Origin: a bacterium C-53
GTDB taxonomy: Bacteria; Bacillota; Clostridia; Lachnospirales; Lachnospiraceae
Length of the DNA: 64,000 nucleotides
Assembly (NCBI GenBank): GCA_003612525.1
Contig: RAZD01000012.1
Location: forward strand, 1 to 64,000
Reading direction: 5' to 3'
Both the position numbers and the translations under genes were made by a program. This document shows, piece after piece, positions 44,447-53,950 of this stretch. The notes under the pieces are model-generated. The model saw only the letters and a list, made by a program, of their open reading frames with translations. It was not told the origin of the DNA and made no database searches. Position 1 is the stretch's first letter; the number at the start of each line of letters is the position of its first letter.

Positions 44447-44570
44447 GATGTTCTGCGCAATTCCGGACTGCAATATACAGATAAGAGAACCTGACCCCTT
44501 CGATTCGTAAAAAAATATACCTTTCCTTATTTGAATCATATCTGTTCGAAAATAGTGGCCTTTCAAAACA

Positions 44571-45164
44571 TTACTTTAATCCAAGCGCATCTTTTGCAAG
44601 CCTGTCCGCAAGTTCATTATATTTATTCCCGGAATGTCCTTTCACCTTTCTGAATTTAATGCAAATTTTCGCACTTGCTTCCCTGTAAAAATCCGCATAT
44701 GCCATTGTCCCCGGTTTCCTGGCTCTCCACTCACCCGTACACCATTTCGCAATGCCTTCGTAATCATGGTAAATTGTAATTTCAGATATATTTCTTTCCA
44801 GACAATATCGGATCGCTGCCTCGGAACCTTTAATCTCACCCGCTACATTTCGCATTTCCGCCAGACCTCTATCATCGCATTTCTTTGAAAAATGCAATTC
44901 CTGTCCATCGTGAAACAATACAATCCCATAAGAAAATGACTTTGTGTTGATATCATAACTTCCGTCTACATACGCCACTGTCTCTCCATCCTCTGAACCC
45001 GCTTTTTTATCGTCAATGTTAAGAAACAGCTGTGCCTCCTCCTCTGTATCAAATCCTTTGTATATAGCTCCGGAAAATCCGTGAATCTGAAGCCTGCACG
45101 CCTCCCACGTCTCATAAATCCCCGGTGTAATCCCCTTTTTAACCGCGTAAAATTTCTTAGCCAT
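44571..45164 (-). CDS. rnhA: RNase H with N-terminal viroplasmin (hybrid-binding) domain
   Basis: It degrades RNA in RNA-DNA hybrids. The 197-residue protein joins a viroplasmin/RHBD domain (KKFYAVKKGITPGIYETWEA, GFSGAIYKGFDTEEEAQLFL) to RNase H. The four acidic residues are visible in AYVDGSYD, AGEIKGSEAA, IYHDYEGI and NELADRLAKDAL. The fused layout is common in Lachnospiraceae. Confidence 0.93.
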   Translation of the reverse strand: MAKKFYAVKKGITPGIYETWEACRLQIHGFSGAIYKGFDTEEEAQLFLNIDDKKAGSEDGETVAYVDGSYDINTKSFSYGIVLFHDGQELHFSKKCDDRGLAEMRNVAGEIKGSEAAIRYCLERNISEITIYHDYEGIAKWCTGEWRARKPGTMAYADFYREASAKICIKFRKVKGHSGNKYNELADRLAKDALGLK

Positions 45165-45346
45165 TTCTTCTCTCCTCTTTATTTCTTATTGATGGAAACA
45201 TCCCACGTCAGGCAATTATTTTTATCTTCATGAAAAAATAAAGACTCTGCACCGTTTCTCATTTCTCACAACTGGATTTCTAGTGACAATGCGTTGATAC
45301 GCATAAACAGATTATGTCCCGGTATCTTCTACCCGAACACAAAAGA

Positions 45347-46330
45347 TTACATTTTTGATACAAACTCATCAAGAGATGACGTAAGAACCGCCGATTTATG
45401 CCATGATTTTAAGATTTGAATATCTGACTCCAAAATAATTTTATCATGAATTTCAGGTGTCAGCCCATATTTCAATTCAAGAATGTCAATCACATCTTCC
45501 GCTACTGCTTTTGCAGCCATATCTTTTGCCACTTTCTCAGCCATATCTCTCACCAGTTCCTGTGCCATATCTTTCGCCAGTTCCTTAGCTATGTCTTTCG
45601 CTAATTCCTCAGCCATGCCTTTCGCTAATTCCTCAGCCATGCCTTTCGCTAATTCCTGTGCTTCTATGTGAGCTTCATTGTCTAACCATTCTCCTAATGT
45701 CATATAATACGCCTCCAGATCACGACTTCGCTTCAATGCATCTAATCTGCCATGCAGTTTATCAATCACCGGCTCCTGCATCCGGACAGCGCATGCATCC
45801 GTACTTTCCTCCATATATTTAAGAAAATGTACTAACAGTTCCGGCGTCTCTTTTTCATTCTTTCCTTTTGTATTTAGAAATATCTTCATTGTCTCATCGC
45901 CAAGAGGAAAGTTTTCTTCCAAACAGCGCTCTTCAAACGTATACTGATACCGTCCTTTACCAAACGGATCAAATGTGCAAATAAATATAACATAGCCCGG
46001 CTTCAGCTCATTAAAATCTTCTCCTGGCTTCAAAGATGTCACATCCATCTCTGCCTGATGAAACCGGCTCCGCTTTGGGAGGTTCTTTTCATCACGATTC
46101 TGTGCCTCAAGATTATACTTTACCTCAGTCTCTGTTGAAGCATACACATCAAGACGGATACTTCTCAAATTATTGCTGAACAAAATGGTATGTTCCGTAT
46201 GTACCTTCACTCTCGGAATCTCCTTTCCGAGAATGATTTCCAGAATCATCTGGCAAATATCAGGTTCCTGGAGCGCTGCCGCAAATAAAAATGCATTATT
46301 CAGGTTTAAGTCTTTCAATTGTTTCTTCAT
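45347..46330 (-). CDS. Rpn family nuclease with 8-residue repeat tail
   Basis: The 327-residue protein starts MKKQLKDLNLNNAFLFAAAL at an ATG with GGAG upstream. The PD-(D/E)XK core shows RSIRLDVYAS then VKYNLEAQNRDEKNLPKRSR (E-x-Q), followed by GYVIFICTFDPFGKGRYQYT. After the core comes a tail of eight-residue units (E-E-L-A-K-G-M-A and variants, about seven copies), then a helical end. Repeats are 24 bp and close to identical. It is a different subgroup from the intact Rpn at 2901-3845. Confidence 0.87.
   Translation of the reverse strand: MKKQLKDLNLNNAFLFAAALQEPDICQMILEIILGKEIPRVKVHTEHTILFSNNLRSIRLDVYASTETEVKYNLEAQNRDEKNLPKRSRFHQAEMDVTSLKPGEDFNELKPGYVIFICTFDPFGKGRYQYTFEERCLEENFPLGDETMKIFLNTKGKNEKETPELLVHFLKYMEESTDACAVRMQEPVIDKLHGRLDALKRSRDLEAYYMTLGEWLDNEAHIEAQELAKGMAEELAKGMAEELAKDIAKELAKDMAQELVRDMAEKVAKDMAAKAVAEDVIDILELKYGLTPEIHDKIILESDIQILKSWHKSAVLTSSLDEFVSKM
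45500..45665. repeat. 24-bp repeats in the Rpn tail
   Basis: Units such as CCATGCCTTTCGCTAATTCC recur; two neighbouring copies are identical. Slipped-strand change would be in frame (8 residues). Confidence 0.8.
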
Positions 46331-46445
46331 GAAAATATCTCCTATGGAGAAACAGTGCAAAGCTCTTTATCTACACTATGAGCATATCATATATGTTGTA
46401 AAATTGCAACCTGTATTTATTTTATCTGCAAAATCTGTCGAAATA

Positions 46446-48161
46446 TCATTCTTCTGCATCAAACACTCTCCAGACCCCGGTTTTTACAAAATTCTTTCCA
46501 TCCTCCTCGGCCTTATGCGTAATCTCCTCTTTATAGCCGATCATATGCAGCAGACGGATTGCATTTCTGGTATCCGCACGCCCTTTGAGAAGCGTATAGG
46601 GAAAGCTGATATCATCCTCCTCAACAATCTCTGTAAAGTGATAATTATCATAGGAGTTTTTCAGAATATGTGTAAGTTCTATATCATGTGTCGCCGCAAA
46701 GCAAATAACATTTTGTCGATTCAGACTCTTCAGTATATGGGAAGATGCCGCTATCCGCTCAACAGTATTCGTGCCGCGCAGCACCTCATCCACAAAGCAC
46801 AGCACATTTCCACCCTCGTCAGCGGCATCAAGCACACGCTTTAAGCTCCGTATCTCCACCATGTAATAACTCTCTCCCGCAAAAATATCGTCGGAGAGCG
46901 CCATAGATGAAAAGATGCGAAAGAAGCTTGAGCCATAATGTTTTGCCGGAACTGTGTGAATCGTCTGCGCAAGAACCGCCGCCGAAGCCGCCGCTTTTAA
47001 AAACGTGGACTTTCCCGATGCATTGGAACCAGTGATTAAAACCCCTCTGCTGGCATCAATGGAACACGGCACAGCCTGCTCAAGCAGCGGATGAAAAAGC
47101 TCTTCTGCATAATATACCGTACGCTTGCCATTTTCTGTATGCATAAATGTTGGCGTGCAGCAGTAAGGAAGCGATGCACGAAACTCTCCGACAGCAATCA
47201 TCGCATCAAGGAATCCGATATGATGAATTAACAGCAGGACATCATCCATATGATCGAGAATCGTTTTTAACATCGAATTAAATTTCATCAAATCAAGATG
47301 AAGGAACATCCTGAGATAATCAAGCGGAATCTCGAGAAAATCACCTGTAAATCTCTTTCCTGACATCAGAATAAATGAGTTCTGCCGAAACTTTTTCGTT
47401 GCCATAAGCGCTGACTCCATCTCGTCAAAATAACCGGAAAGCTCCGGGATCCGAAGTTTTTTAAACGTTTCCGCCTCCCGCATCATCCGCATCAAATAAC
47501 CGAACGTCGTAATATAAGGTTCAATTTCCCCTTTTCGCTTAAAATAGATAAAAAGATTGACAAACATTGCCACAATAAAAAACAAAAATCCGGCCGTAGG
47601 CCTGGCAAAAATCATTATCATGGAGAATACGGCGACTATGCAGCACAGGTAATGCACAAGATTATTTTTAACCGGAAGCTGACTTAAATAATTCAGATAA
47701 TCATATAGGGAAAGCTTCTGTATCCTTCCCATAGAGGCAAATGAAACCTGCAGACGGACACGCTCCTCCTCGTGTTCCATAAAATATTGTATCACACGCT
47801 CCCTCTCCAGAAGCTCGTCTTCCTCTTCCAACGGCCTTCTTAAACAGTCATAAAGATGCTCCTGCCCCGGCTGTGACCATGTATGATTAATTTTCATGAA
47901 AATATGATCCATGCCGAGATCATTCCATGTGATATCATCAATATTTCCTTTTGTTTCCTTATTTCGGTACTGATAATAATGTGAAATATTGCGAAGCTCC
48001 GCTGCATCGCAGAAGCGGACTTCACGCTTCCCGTAATCTTCGCGCAGACTCTTTACAAATTCCCGCTTCTTCTTTTGTTCCTCAAAAATCCCTTTACAGA
48101 ATACAAGGCACAGCGCCAGAAGCGCCGCTGCGCCGAATACATACCACTCAACGTAACCCAT
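46446..48161 (-). CDS. Membrane-anchored MutS-family ATPase
   Basis: The 571-residue protein starts MGYVEWYVFGAAALLALCLV (GGGA site; one base after the upstream stop). It has one N-terminal helix and a hairpin of two more (LVHYLCCIVAVFSMIMIFAR; AGFLFFIVAMFVNLFIYF), then a MutS domain V ATPase with Walker A ITGSNASGKSTFLK and Walker B CFVDEVLRGTNTVER. It lacks the mismatch-binding domain. This family ('MutS-related, two/three TM') is common in Clostridia and of unknown role. It ends the methylthioadenosine-salvage operon. Confidence 0.85.
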   Translation of the reverse strand: MGYVEWYVFGAAALLALCLVFCKGIFEEQKKKREFVKSLREDYGKREVRFCDAAELRNISHYYQYRNKETKGNIDDITWNDLGMDHIFMKINHTWSQPGQEHLYDCLRRPLEEEDELLERERVIQYFMEHEEERVRLQVSFASMGRIQKLSLYDYLNYLSQLPVKNNLVHYLCCIVAVFSMIMIFARPTAGFLFFIVAMFVNLFIYFKRKGEIEPYITTFGYLMRMMREAETFKKLRIPELSGYFDEMESALMATKKFRQNSFILMSGKRFTGDFLEIPLDYLRMFLHLDLMKFNSMLKTILDHMDDVLLLIHHIGFLDAMIAVGEFRASLPYCCTPTFMHTENGKRTVYYAEELFHPLLEQAVPCSIDASRGVLITGSNASGKSTFLKAAASAAVLAQTIHTVPAKHYGSSFFRIFSSMALSDDIFAGESYYMVEIRSLKRVLDAADEGGNVLCFVDEVLRGTNTVERIAASSHILKSLNRQNVICFAATHDIELTHILKNSYDNYHFTEIVEEDDISFPYTLLKGRADTRNAIRLLHMIGYKEEITHKAEEDGKNFVKTGVWRVFDAEE

Positions 48162-48162
48162 C

Positions 48163-48879
48163 TTAAATTTCCCACGTATCCCCTTCTCCACAGATTGCCT
48201 TCACCCTGTCGGCAAAGAAGGAATTTCTCTCTGACTGAACCAGCTTATCTAAAATCCCGTAATCTCTCCAAAAATGCATCGGGAAAACATTCGCCGTATC
48301 CGTCTGTTCCATAAAGTAACGAATTCCATAGTCATACGCATCTTCGAGCCGCGGATCCACAGGAACAAATGCCGCATCAAAATGGCGCCCTTTCAGACGG
48401 TCTATCTCTTCACGATAGCGAAGTCCCATGCGCTCATTCTCTTCCTCTGTGCCCATATTCCAATGCCACCAGTTCAGATCACCCGCATGATAGATTGTGT
48501 TTCCATCCCATTCCACGATAAATGCGACACCTGTATCCGTTGATTCAAGCGTTTCAACCACAATATCATTGTGGTTCGTGCGCATATGGCGTTTTACCGG
48601 AATCATACGCGATTTTACTGCCGGATTGATTCCTTTTCTCTCCAGATACTTTTCGTTCAGTCTGATTTCATTTGCCAGAAAATACGTTACATGGTTATAT
48701 TTTTCCAGCGAATGAAAAAGATCCAGGCTGAAATGATCGGGATGTTTATGGCTCGCAAACGCATAAATCTGTGCATTCTCATCAAATTGCGGCAGTTCAC
48801 CCAAAAAATAATCAAATATAAATACTTTCTTATCTCCCACCACTGCAAATGCACTGTGGTGGATATATGTGATCTTCAT
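48163..48879 (-). CDS. Metallo-beta-lactamase-fold hydrolase
   Basis: The 238-residue protein is a UPF0173/UlaG-like member with the H-x-H-x-D-H motif in ASHKHPDHFSLDLF, a later His-Asp in IYHAGDLNWWHWN, and an end His in FPMHFWRDYG. Its ATG overlaps the upstream deaminase stop by 4 bp. The substrate is unknown; its place in a nucleoside-salvage operon suggests a phosphate-ester or lactone step. Confidence 0.85.
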   Translation of the reverse strand: MKITYIHHSAFAVVGDKKVFIFDYFLGELPQFDENAQIYAFASHKHPDHFSLDLFHSLEKYNHVTYFLANEIRLNEKYLERKGINPAVKSRMIPVKRHMRTNHNDIVVETLESTDTGVAFIVEWDGNTIYHAGDLNWWHWNMGTEEENERMGLRYREEIDRLKGRHFDAAFVPVDPRLEDAYDYGIRYFMEQTDTANVFPMHFWRDYGILDKLVQSERNSFFADRVKAICGEGDTWEI

Positions 48880-50183
48880 ATGGCTTTCTTAATTCCTTCT
48901 ACAATTTTTGCGGCTTCTCTGTACAGGACCTCCGGGGATTCCCCAATATGAAAGCTCCCATCCTCATACAGAATTTCTCCGTTTACCATCGTCATTTTTA
49001 CATTCTGTTTGCTTCCGCTGTAGACAAGATTTTTTGTAATATGATGAATCGGCTGCATATTCGGCTGAGCAAGGTCAATCATGATCAGATCAGCATATTT
49101 CCCCTCTGCAAGCATATCACAGTCATGAAGGCCCATAGCTGCCGCACCGCCTGCCGTAGCCATATAGAGAACCTTATCGGCATCCATCGCCGCCGCATCC
49201 TGCTCCAGATATTTGGAAAGCCCTGCCACAAGAAACATCTCACGAAACATGTCAAGGCAGTTGTTGCTCGCAGGCCCGTCTGTTCCGACCGCCACATTAA
49301 GCCCCGCGTTTACATAGCGCTGAATCGGCGCAATCCCGCTTGCAAGCTTTAAATTCGAAGCAGGATTCGTAATAACATGCATTCCCCGCCGTTTAAAAAT
49401 TTCAATATCCGTATCGTTGAGCCATACGCAGTGGTAACCACCGCCCCCATAATCAAACAATCCCAAAGAGTCCAGATACTGCGTCGGCGTCATACCTGAA
49501 CGCTCAATGCAGTCTTCTACCTCACGCTTTGTCTCGGAATTGTGTGTATAAACAGGCGCCTTATACTTATGGGACAGATCGCTGACTCTCTCAAGCAGTG
49601 ATTTATCACATGTATATTCCGCGTGAAAACCAATCCGGTAGCTGTTGAGGCTGTCCTCCTGATTCAGCTTTCTATACATTTCCTCCACAAGCTCCGTTGA
49701 CTGACTGAAATTATTGACCGCCCCGGTCTGTACGCAGCGCATCCCCGTCTCCTCTGCGGCCTGGGCAATCGTCTCCGGCGTCAGATACATATCAAAAAAT
49801 GCCGTCACACCACTTGTCAGATACTCAAGGACCGCAAGCTTCGTTAAAAGCCGGATATCATCTCCCGTAAGTTTCGCCTCCATCGGGAAGACTCTGTCAT
49901 TGAGCCATGCCTGTAAAGGCAGATCATCCGCATAAGAACGAAGGAAAGTCATTGCCGAATGTGTATGTGCATTCTTAAATCCCGGCATAATCAGGTTTCG
50001 CTTTGCATCAATTTCACGGTCCCATACAATTCTGTTTCTTTCCTTTCCCCGGCAAGCAAGGTCGGCATTTGTCCCGTCCCCAATATAGGCAATCCGTTTC
50101 CCACGAATCCATATTTCTCCCTCTGTCAGTTTCATTCCGTCCGCCATCGTTAAAATTCTGGCGTTTGATATTCGAATGTTCAT
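48876..50183 (-). CDS. mtaD: 5'-methylthioadenosine/S-adenosylhomocysteine deaminase-type amidohydrolase
   Basis: The 435-residue enzyme of the amidohydrolase superfamily has metal ligands HTHSAMTFLRSYADDLPLQ, GFHAEYTC and VGTDGPASNNCLDMF, with E-type substrate residues in DDLPLQAWL. The family deaminates MTA, SAH or adenosine to the inosine form. Its start abuts the mtnA stop. Placement between mtnA and punA points to MTA/methylthioinosine as substrate. Confidence 0.88.
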   Translation of the reverse strand: MNIRISNARILTMADGMKLTEGEIWIRGKRIAYIGDGTNADLACRGKERNRIVWDREIDAKRNLIMPGFKNAHTHSAMTFLRSYADDLPLQAWLNDRVFPMEAKLTGDDIRLLTKLAVLEYLTSGVTAFFDMYLTPETIAQAAEETGMRCVQTGAVNNFSQSTELVEEMYRKLNQEDSLNSYRIGFHAEYTCDKSLLERVSDLSHKYKAPVYTHNSETKREVEDCIERSGMTPTQYLDSLGLFDYGGGGYHCVWLNDTDIEIFKRRGMHVITNPASNLKLASGIAPIQRYVNAGLNVAVGTDGPASNNCLDMFREMFLVAGLSKYLEQDAAAMDADKVLYMATAGGAAAMGLHDCDMLAEGKYADLIMIDLAQPNMQPIHHITKNLVYSGSKQNVKMTMVNGEILYEDGSFHIGESPEVLYREAAKIVEGIKKAI

Positions 50184-51275
50184 CTATAATCTCCACTTAT
50201 CCACAGCTTGTTGTAAGGATTCCGTAAACGGAGGATAACAAATCCCCCTGTCCGTCACAATCGCTGTAATTAATGTATGGTCAGTCACATCAAATGCCGG
50301 ATTGAAGCACTTCACCTCAGGAAGCGCCATCGGCTCTTCGTAGAACATTTCTTTGATCTCTTCGGGCTTTCGAAGCTCAATCTCAATATCGCTGCCGCTT
50401 TTGCATGTAAGGTCAATGGTGGAACAAGGCCCCAGCACATAAAACGGAACCTTATAATAATCCGCAAGCACAGCAACGACGCTCGTCCCAATCTTGTTCG
50501 CCGTATCTCCGTTCGCGGCCACTCTGTCGCACCCCACAAAACACGCCTGCACATACCCTTTCTTCATGACCATCCCTGCCATATTGTCACAGATCAGAGT
50601 GACGTCAACGCCCGCCTTCTGCAGCTCGTAGGAGGTAAGTCTTGCGCCCTGCAAAAGCGGCCGCGTCTCATCAGAAAAAACATGGAACTGCATTCCACGT
50701 TCCCTGCCTAAAAGTATCGGGCCCAAAGCCGTACCATATCGTGACGTTGCAAGCGGTCCCGCATTGCAGTGCGTAAGAATTCCGTCGCCGTCCTTTACAA
50801 GCGTAAGTCCATATTCGGCTATAGACCGGCACATTGCAATGTCTTCCTCATGAATGCGCTCCGCCTCCGCACAAAGCAGATCCGCAATATTGGAAAAATC
50901 TCTTGTTACCAGCTCTTTTGCTTTCTGCTCCATGCGTTCTAACGCCCAGCTTAAATTCACTGCAGTCGGCCTTGATGAATTCAGATATTCCTTCTTCTCA
51001 TGAAGCTTTTGGAGGAACAGCGCGGACTGCTCCTCCTTTGTACCCTCACTTGGTTCTTCAATAATCTGCCTGGCAAGCACAGCCATCGCATACCCTGCAA
51101 AGATACCGATGCAAGGAGCCCCTCGCACCTGAAGTTTATATATGGCCTCCCACATTTCTTTTTCATCGGAAAGATCTAAAAATTCCGTCCGGTTCGGCAG
51201 AGACGCCTGATTTAAAATCCTGACTTTATCCTTGCTGTCATTCAGCCTGACATGATCCGTTTCAAGGTACTGCAT
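50184..51275 (-). CDS. mtnA: S-methyl-5-thioribose-1-phosphate isomerase
   Basis: It isomerises methylthioribose-1-phosphate to methylthioribulose-1-phosphate. The 363-residue eIF2B-related protein has the catalytic Cys in [20 protein letters not shown] and the Asp in [18 protein letters not shown]. The start [15 protein letters not shown] stretch is conserved. Downstream mtnBCD genes are not in this window. Confidence 0.95.
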   Translation of the reverse strand: MQYLETDHVRLNDSKDKVRILNQASLPNRTEFLDLSDEKEMWEAIYKLQVRGAPCIGIFAGYAMAVLARQIIEEPSEGTKEEQSALFLQKLHEKKEYLNSSRPTAVNLSWALERMEQKAKELVTRDFSNIADLLCAEAERIHEEDIAMCRSIAEYGLTLVKDGDGILTHCNAGPLATSRYGTALGPILLGRERGMQFHVFSDETRPLLQGARLTSYELQKAGVDVTLICDNMAGMVMKKGYVQACFVGCDRVAANGDTANKIGTSVVAVLADYYKVPFYVLGPCSTIDLTCKSGSDIEIELRKPEEIKEMFYEEPMALPEVKCFNPAFDVTDHTLITAIVTDRGICYPPFTESLQQAVDKWRL

Positions 51276-51276
51276 C

Positions 51277-52104
51277 CTATTTCTCCATTGATTGAATGAT
51301 TTCCGTTACAAGTGACTTAAACTTGGGGGCCGCCTCTTTTGCCGCCGCCTGCACTTCCTCATGTGTGAGCGGATTCGCGCAAAGTCCTGCTGCCAGATTG
51401 CATACGCAGGAAATTCCGCATATTTTCATACCCATATGGTTTGCAGCAATCGCCTCGACTACGGTGCTCATTCCGACCGCATCGACACCAAGTTTCGAAA
51501 GAAGCTGAATCTCAGCCGGTGACTCAAAGGATGGACCTGTAAGCTGCGCATAGATGCCCTCTTTTATTTCAATCCCAAGCTTCTTCGCGCTGTCCTTTAT
51601 CGTTTTCTTAAGTTCCTCATCGTATACATGACTCATATCCGGAAATCTTGTTCCAAGCTCGTCAATATTTTCTCCTACCAGAGGATTCGGAGCGAAAATG
51701 GATACGTGATCGGTGATCATCATAAAATCACCCGCTTTGAAAGAAGTGTTAATTCCACCGGAAGCATTTGTAAGAAATAAGGTCTTTGCTCCCATAAGCT
51801 TCATTAGCCGCGCAGGAAGCACCACATCAGATATCGGATATCCCTCATAGTAATGAACCCTTCCCTTCATACACACAACTTTAACACTTCCCACATAGCC
51901 AAATATAAATTTTCCTGCATGTCCCGGAACTGTCGATACCGGAAATCCCTCAATCTCATGATAGTCAATTTCTGTTTCCACTTTCATATCGTTTGCATAA
52001 TCGCCAAGCCCCGAGCCAAGCACAAGCGCCACTTCCGGTTCAAAAGGAATCCTGTCCTTCACACTCTCATAACATTTCAGTAATTTTTCGTATACCTGAT
52101 TCAT
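51277..52104 (-). CDS. punA: Purine nucleoside phosphorylase
   Basis: It cleaves inosine/guanosine or methylthioinosine to base and ribose-1-phosphate (or methylthioribose-1-phosphate). The 275-residue protein starts [18 protein letters not shown] (GGAGGAAAC site; an ATG eight codons upstream is less likely). It shows the trimeric PNP motifs [25 protein letters not shown] and [17 protein letters not shown], and [17 protein letters not shown]. It is first in the five-gene operon. Confidence 0.9.
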   Translation of the reverse strand: MNQVYEKLLKCYESVKDRIPFEPEVALVLGSGLGDYANDMKVETEIDYHEIEGFPVSTVPGHAGKFIFGYVGSVKVVCMKGRVHYYEGYPISDVVLPARLMKLMGAKTLFLTNASGGINTSFKAGDFMMITDHVSIFAPNPLVGENIDELGTRFPDMSHVYDEELKKTIKDSAKKLGIEIKEGIYAQLTGPSFESPAEIQLLSKLGVDAVGMSTVVEAIAANHMGMKICGISCVCNLAAGLCANPLTHEEVQAAAKEAAPKFKSLVTEIIQSMEK

Positions 52105-52119
52105 ATCTGTTTCCTCCGA

Positions 52120-52245
52120 TTCTTTCATCCTCTATAAGGCGTGAGAAGAAATTCTGAAGGCGCACCGTCAGGAGAACCTTCAAATCCGCACAGCAGACTT
52201 TTCTCACACGAAAGAATGCCCCTAAAGCAGGCATTCTTTCGTTTC
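52120..52245 (-). promoter_or_regulatory. Structured 5' leader of the punA-mtnA-mtaD operon
   Basis: The transcript begins with a 12-bp perfect hairpin (CGAAAGAATGCC / GGCATTCTTTCG; 52209-52241). It then has GTGTGAGAA, whose GTGAGAA can pair with TTCTCAC about 50 nt later, enclosing a GAAGG/CCTTC hairpin. This long-range helix resembles that of the leaders at 55378 and 56394. The initial hairpin has no T-run in either direction, so it is not a simple spoIVA terminator. Confidence 0.45.
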
Positions 52246-52252
52246 GAACTCT

Positions 52253-52281
52253 ATTGTACTACGTCCGGCTGCATTTCACAA
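52253..52281 (-). promoter_or_regulatory. Promoter of the punA operon
   Basis: On the minus strand TTGTGA, 17 bp, TACAAT, just after the spoIVA stop; transcripts would start shortly before the leader hairpin. Confidence 0.6.
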
Positions 52282-52286
52282 GAATT

Positions 52287-53786
52287 TTAAATAATAATGC
52301 ACACCATTCCTCCGTTTGAGTCATTTACAATTTTCTGCATCGTATCCTGTAGTTTTAACTGGCTTTCATCACCGATCATTGCCACCTTATTGTGGATTCC
52401 GTCACGCACAAGCTGTTCCACGGTCTTTCCGAAAATATTCGTTTCCCAGATTCCATTCTCCCCGCTGCCATCTTTTTCAATATATGTAATCAGATCCTTC
52501 GCCTGCTGTTCTGTCCCTACAATTGGTGCAATTTCTGTCTCAATATTGGCCTTTATCATATGAATGGACGGACTCTGCGCTTTTATCTTGACCCCATATT
52601 TATTGCCGTGCCGGATTACTTCCGGCGAATCAAGCGTAATCTCCTCCTTCTCCGGCATAACAACCCCGTATCCCTTGTATCTTACCATCTCCATTGCGCC
52701 AAGTACTTTCTGGTACTCTCCTTTCATGCGGGACATATCCTTAAGAACTTCCATCAGCCTGTATTCGCTGTCAACCTCCTCTCCCGTAATATCCGAAAGC
52801 ATCTCATAATAATACGCATCATTCAAATCAAGAACAATTCGAATGCAACCGTCCGCCAGACGGATATCGTCGGTCTTTGCATTTAATATCAGCTTCCCAT
52901 CCGCAATCTTTTCTGCCTGGCTTTTTTCCATGACGTCACGGATAGCATTGATCTCCCCCATGCATTCCCTGATCTTTTCAACAAGCGTCGTTTTCAGCTC
53001 ATGGTCATCCGGAAGCATTTCCACCCAGCGGGGCATGAAAAATTCCATATGGCTTACCGGAAATTCCAGAAGCACGCTCTGCATAATGCGATAAATATCA
53101 TCCTTCCTCAGCTGTTCACAGTTGACAGGAAGTACGGTCACTCCATATTTTTCCTCCATCTGCACGGCAAGTGCGGCGCTCTCCTGAGAATACGGTTTTT
53201 CCGTATTCAAGAGCACAACAAACGGTTTTTTCATTTTCTTGCACTCCGCGATTGTCTTCTCCTCCGGCGCTATGTAATTATCTCTCCCGATTTCCCCGAA
53301 AGAACCGTCTGTTGTCACTACGATTCCAATCGTCGCATGATCACTTATTACCTTACGTGTACCAATCTCCGCCGCTTTTGTAAATGGAATCTCCTGATCA
53401 AACCACGGTGTTTTCACCATTCGTTCCTCACCGTTCTCAAGATGCCCTGCCGCGCCTTCCGTCATATAGCCGACACAGTCAACGAGCCGTACCTTTGCTT
53501 TCACGCCGTCCGTCAGATCAATCTCCACAGCCTCCTTCGGTATGAATTTCGGTTCTGTTGTCGTAATCGTCTTTCCGCCAGAACTCTGCGGCAGCTCATC
53601 TCTGGTACGTATCTGCTCATTCTCATCTTCAATCTGCGGCAGCACGAAGAGGTCCATAAACCGCTTGATAAAAGTGGATTTTCCCGTTCTCACAGGCCCT
53701 ACCACTCCAATATAGATTTCTCCGTTCGTGCGCTGCTGTATGTCTTTGTAAAGATTAAATTCTTTGTTTGTACTATTTTGCTCCAT
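52287..53786 (-). CDS. spoIVA: Stage IV sporulation protein A
   Basis: This ATPase coats the forespore and anchors the spore coat. The 499-residue protein (MEQNSTNKEFNLYKDIQ start; a second ATG 4 codons earlier has the AGGAG almost overlapping it) has Walker A GVVGPVRTGKSTFIKRFMD, the VRLVDCVGYMTEGAAG region, and a C-terminal GGMVCIII. It shows that the organism can sporulate. The promoter region fits sigma-E. Confidence 0.97.
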   Translation of the reverse strand: MEQNSTNKEFNLYKDIQQRTNGEIYIGVVGPVRTGKSTFIKRFMDLFVLPQIEDENEQIRTRDELPQSSGGKTITTTEPKFIPKEAVEIDLTDGVKAKVRLVDCVGYMTEGAAGHLENGEERMVKTPWFDQEIPFTKAAEIGTRKVISDHATIGIVVTTDGSFGEIGRDNYIAPEEKTIAECKKMKKPFVVLLNTEKPYSQESAALAVQMEEKYGVTVLPVNCEQLRKDDIYRIMQSVLLEFPVSHMEFFMPRWVEMLPDDHELKTTLVEKIRECMGEINAIRDVMEKSQAEKIADGKLILNAKTDDIRLADGCIRIVLDLNDAYYYEMLSDITGEEVDSEYRLMEVLKDMSRMKGEYQKVLGAMEMVRYKGYGVVMPEKEEITLDSPEVIRHGNKYGVKIKAQSPSIHMIKANIETEIAPIVGTEQQAKDLITYIEKDGSGENGIWETNIFGKTVEQLVRDGIHNKVAMIGDESQLKLQDTMQKIVNDSNGGMVCIII

Positions 53787-53842
53787 CGTAATCTGCATGC
53801 TCCTTTCAAAGTCTGCGAAAAGGCTTTGCCATATGTTGTAAC

Positions 53843-53870
53843 ATTATATGAGATAAAGGCTTTAATTAGA
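53843..53870 (-). promoter_or_regulatory. Sigma-E-like promoter of spoIVA
   Basis: On the minus strand TCTAATT, 13 bp, CATATAAT. The -10 fits CATACAHT well, the -35 fits KMATATW at 5 of 7. Known spoIVA genes use sigma-E. Confidence 0.45.
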
Positions 53871-53906
53871 ACACAGGATGAAACACATACCGGGCCGCAC
53901 GAATAA

Positions 53907-53932
53907 AAAATACCGGTTCTGTCCGGTATTTT
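53907..53932 (-). terminator. scpB terminator
   Basis: Stem AAAATACCGG / CCGGTATTTT with a 6-nt loop; on the minus strand it is followed by TTATTCG and carries a T-run, directly after the scpB stop. Confidence 0.85.
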
Positions 53933-53950
53933 CATAAGCCTGCAGGCATC

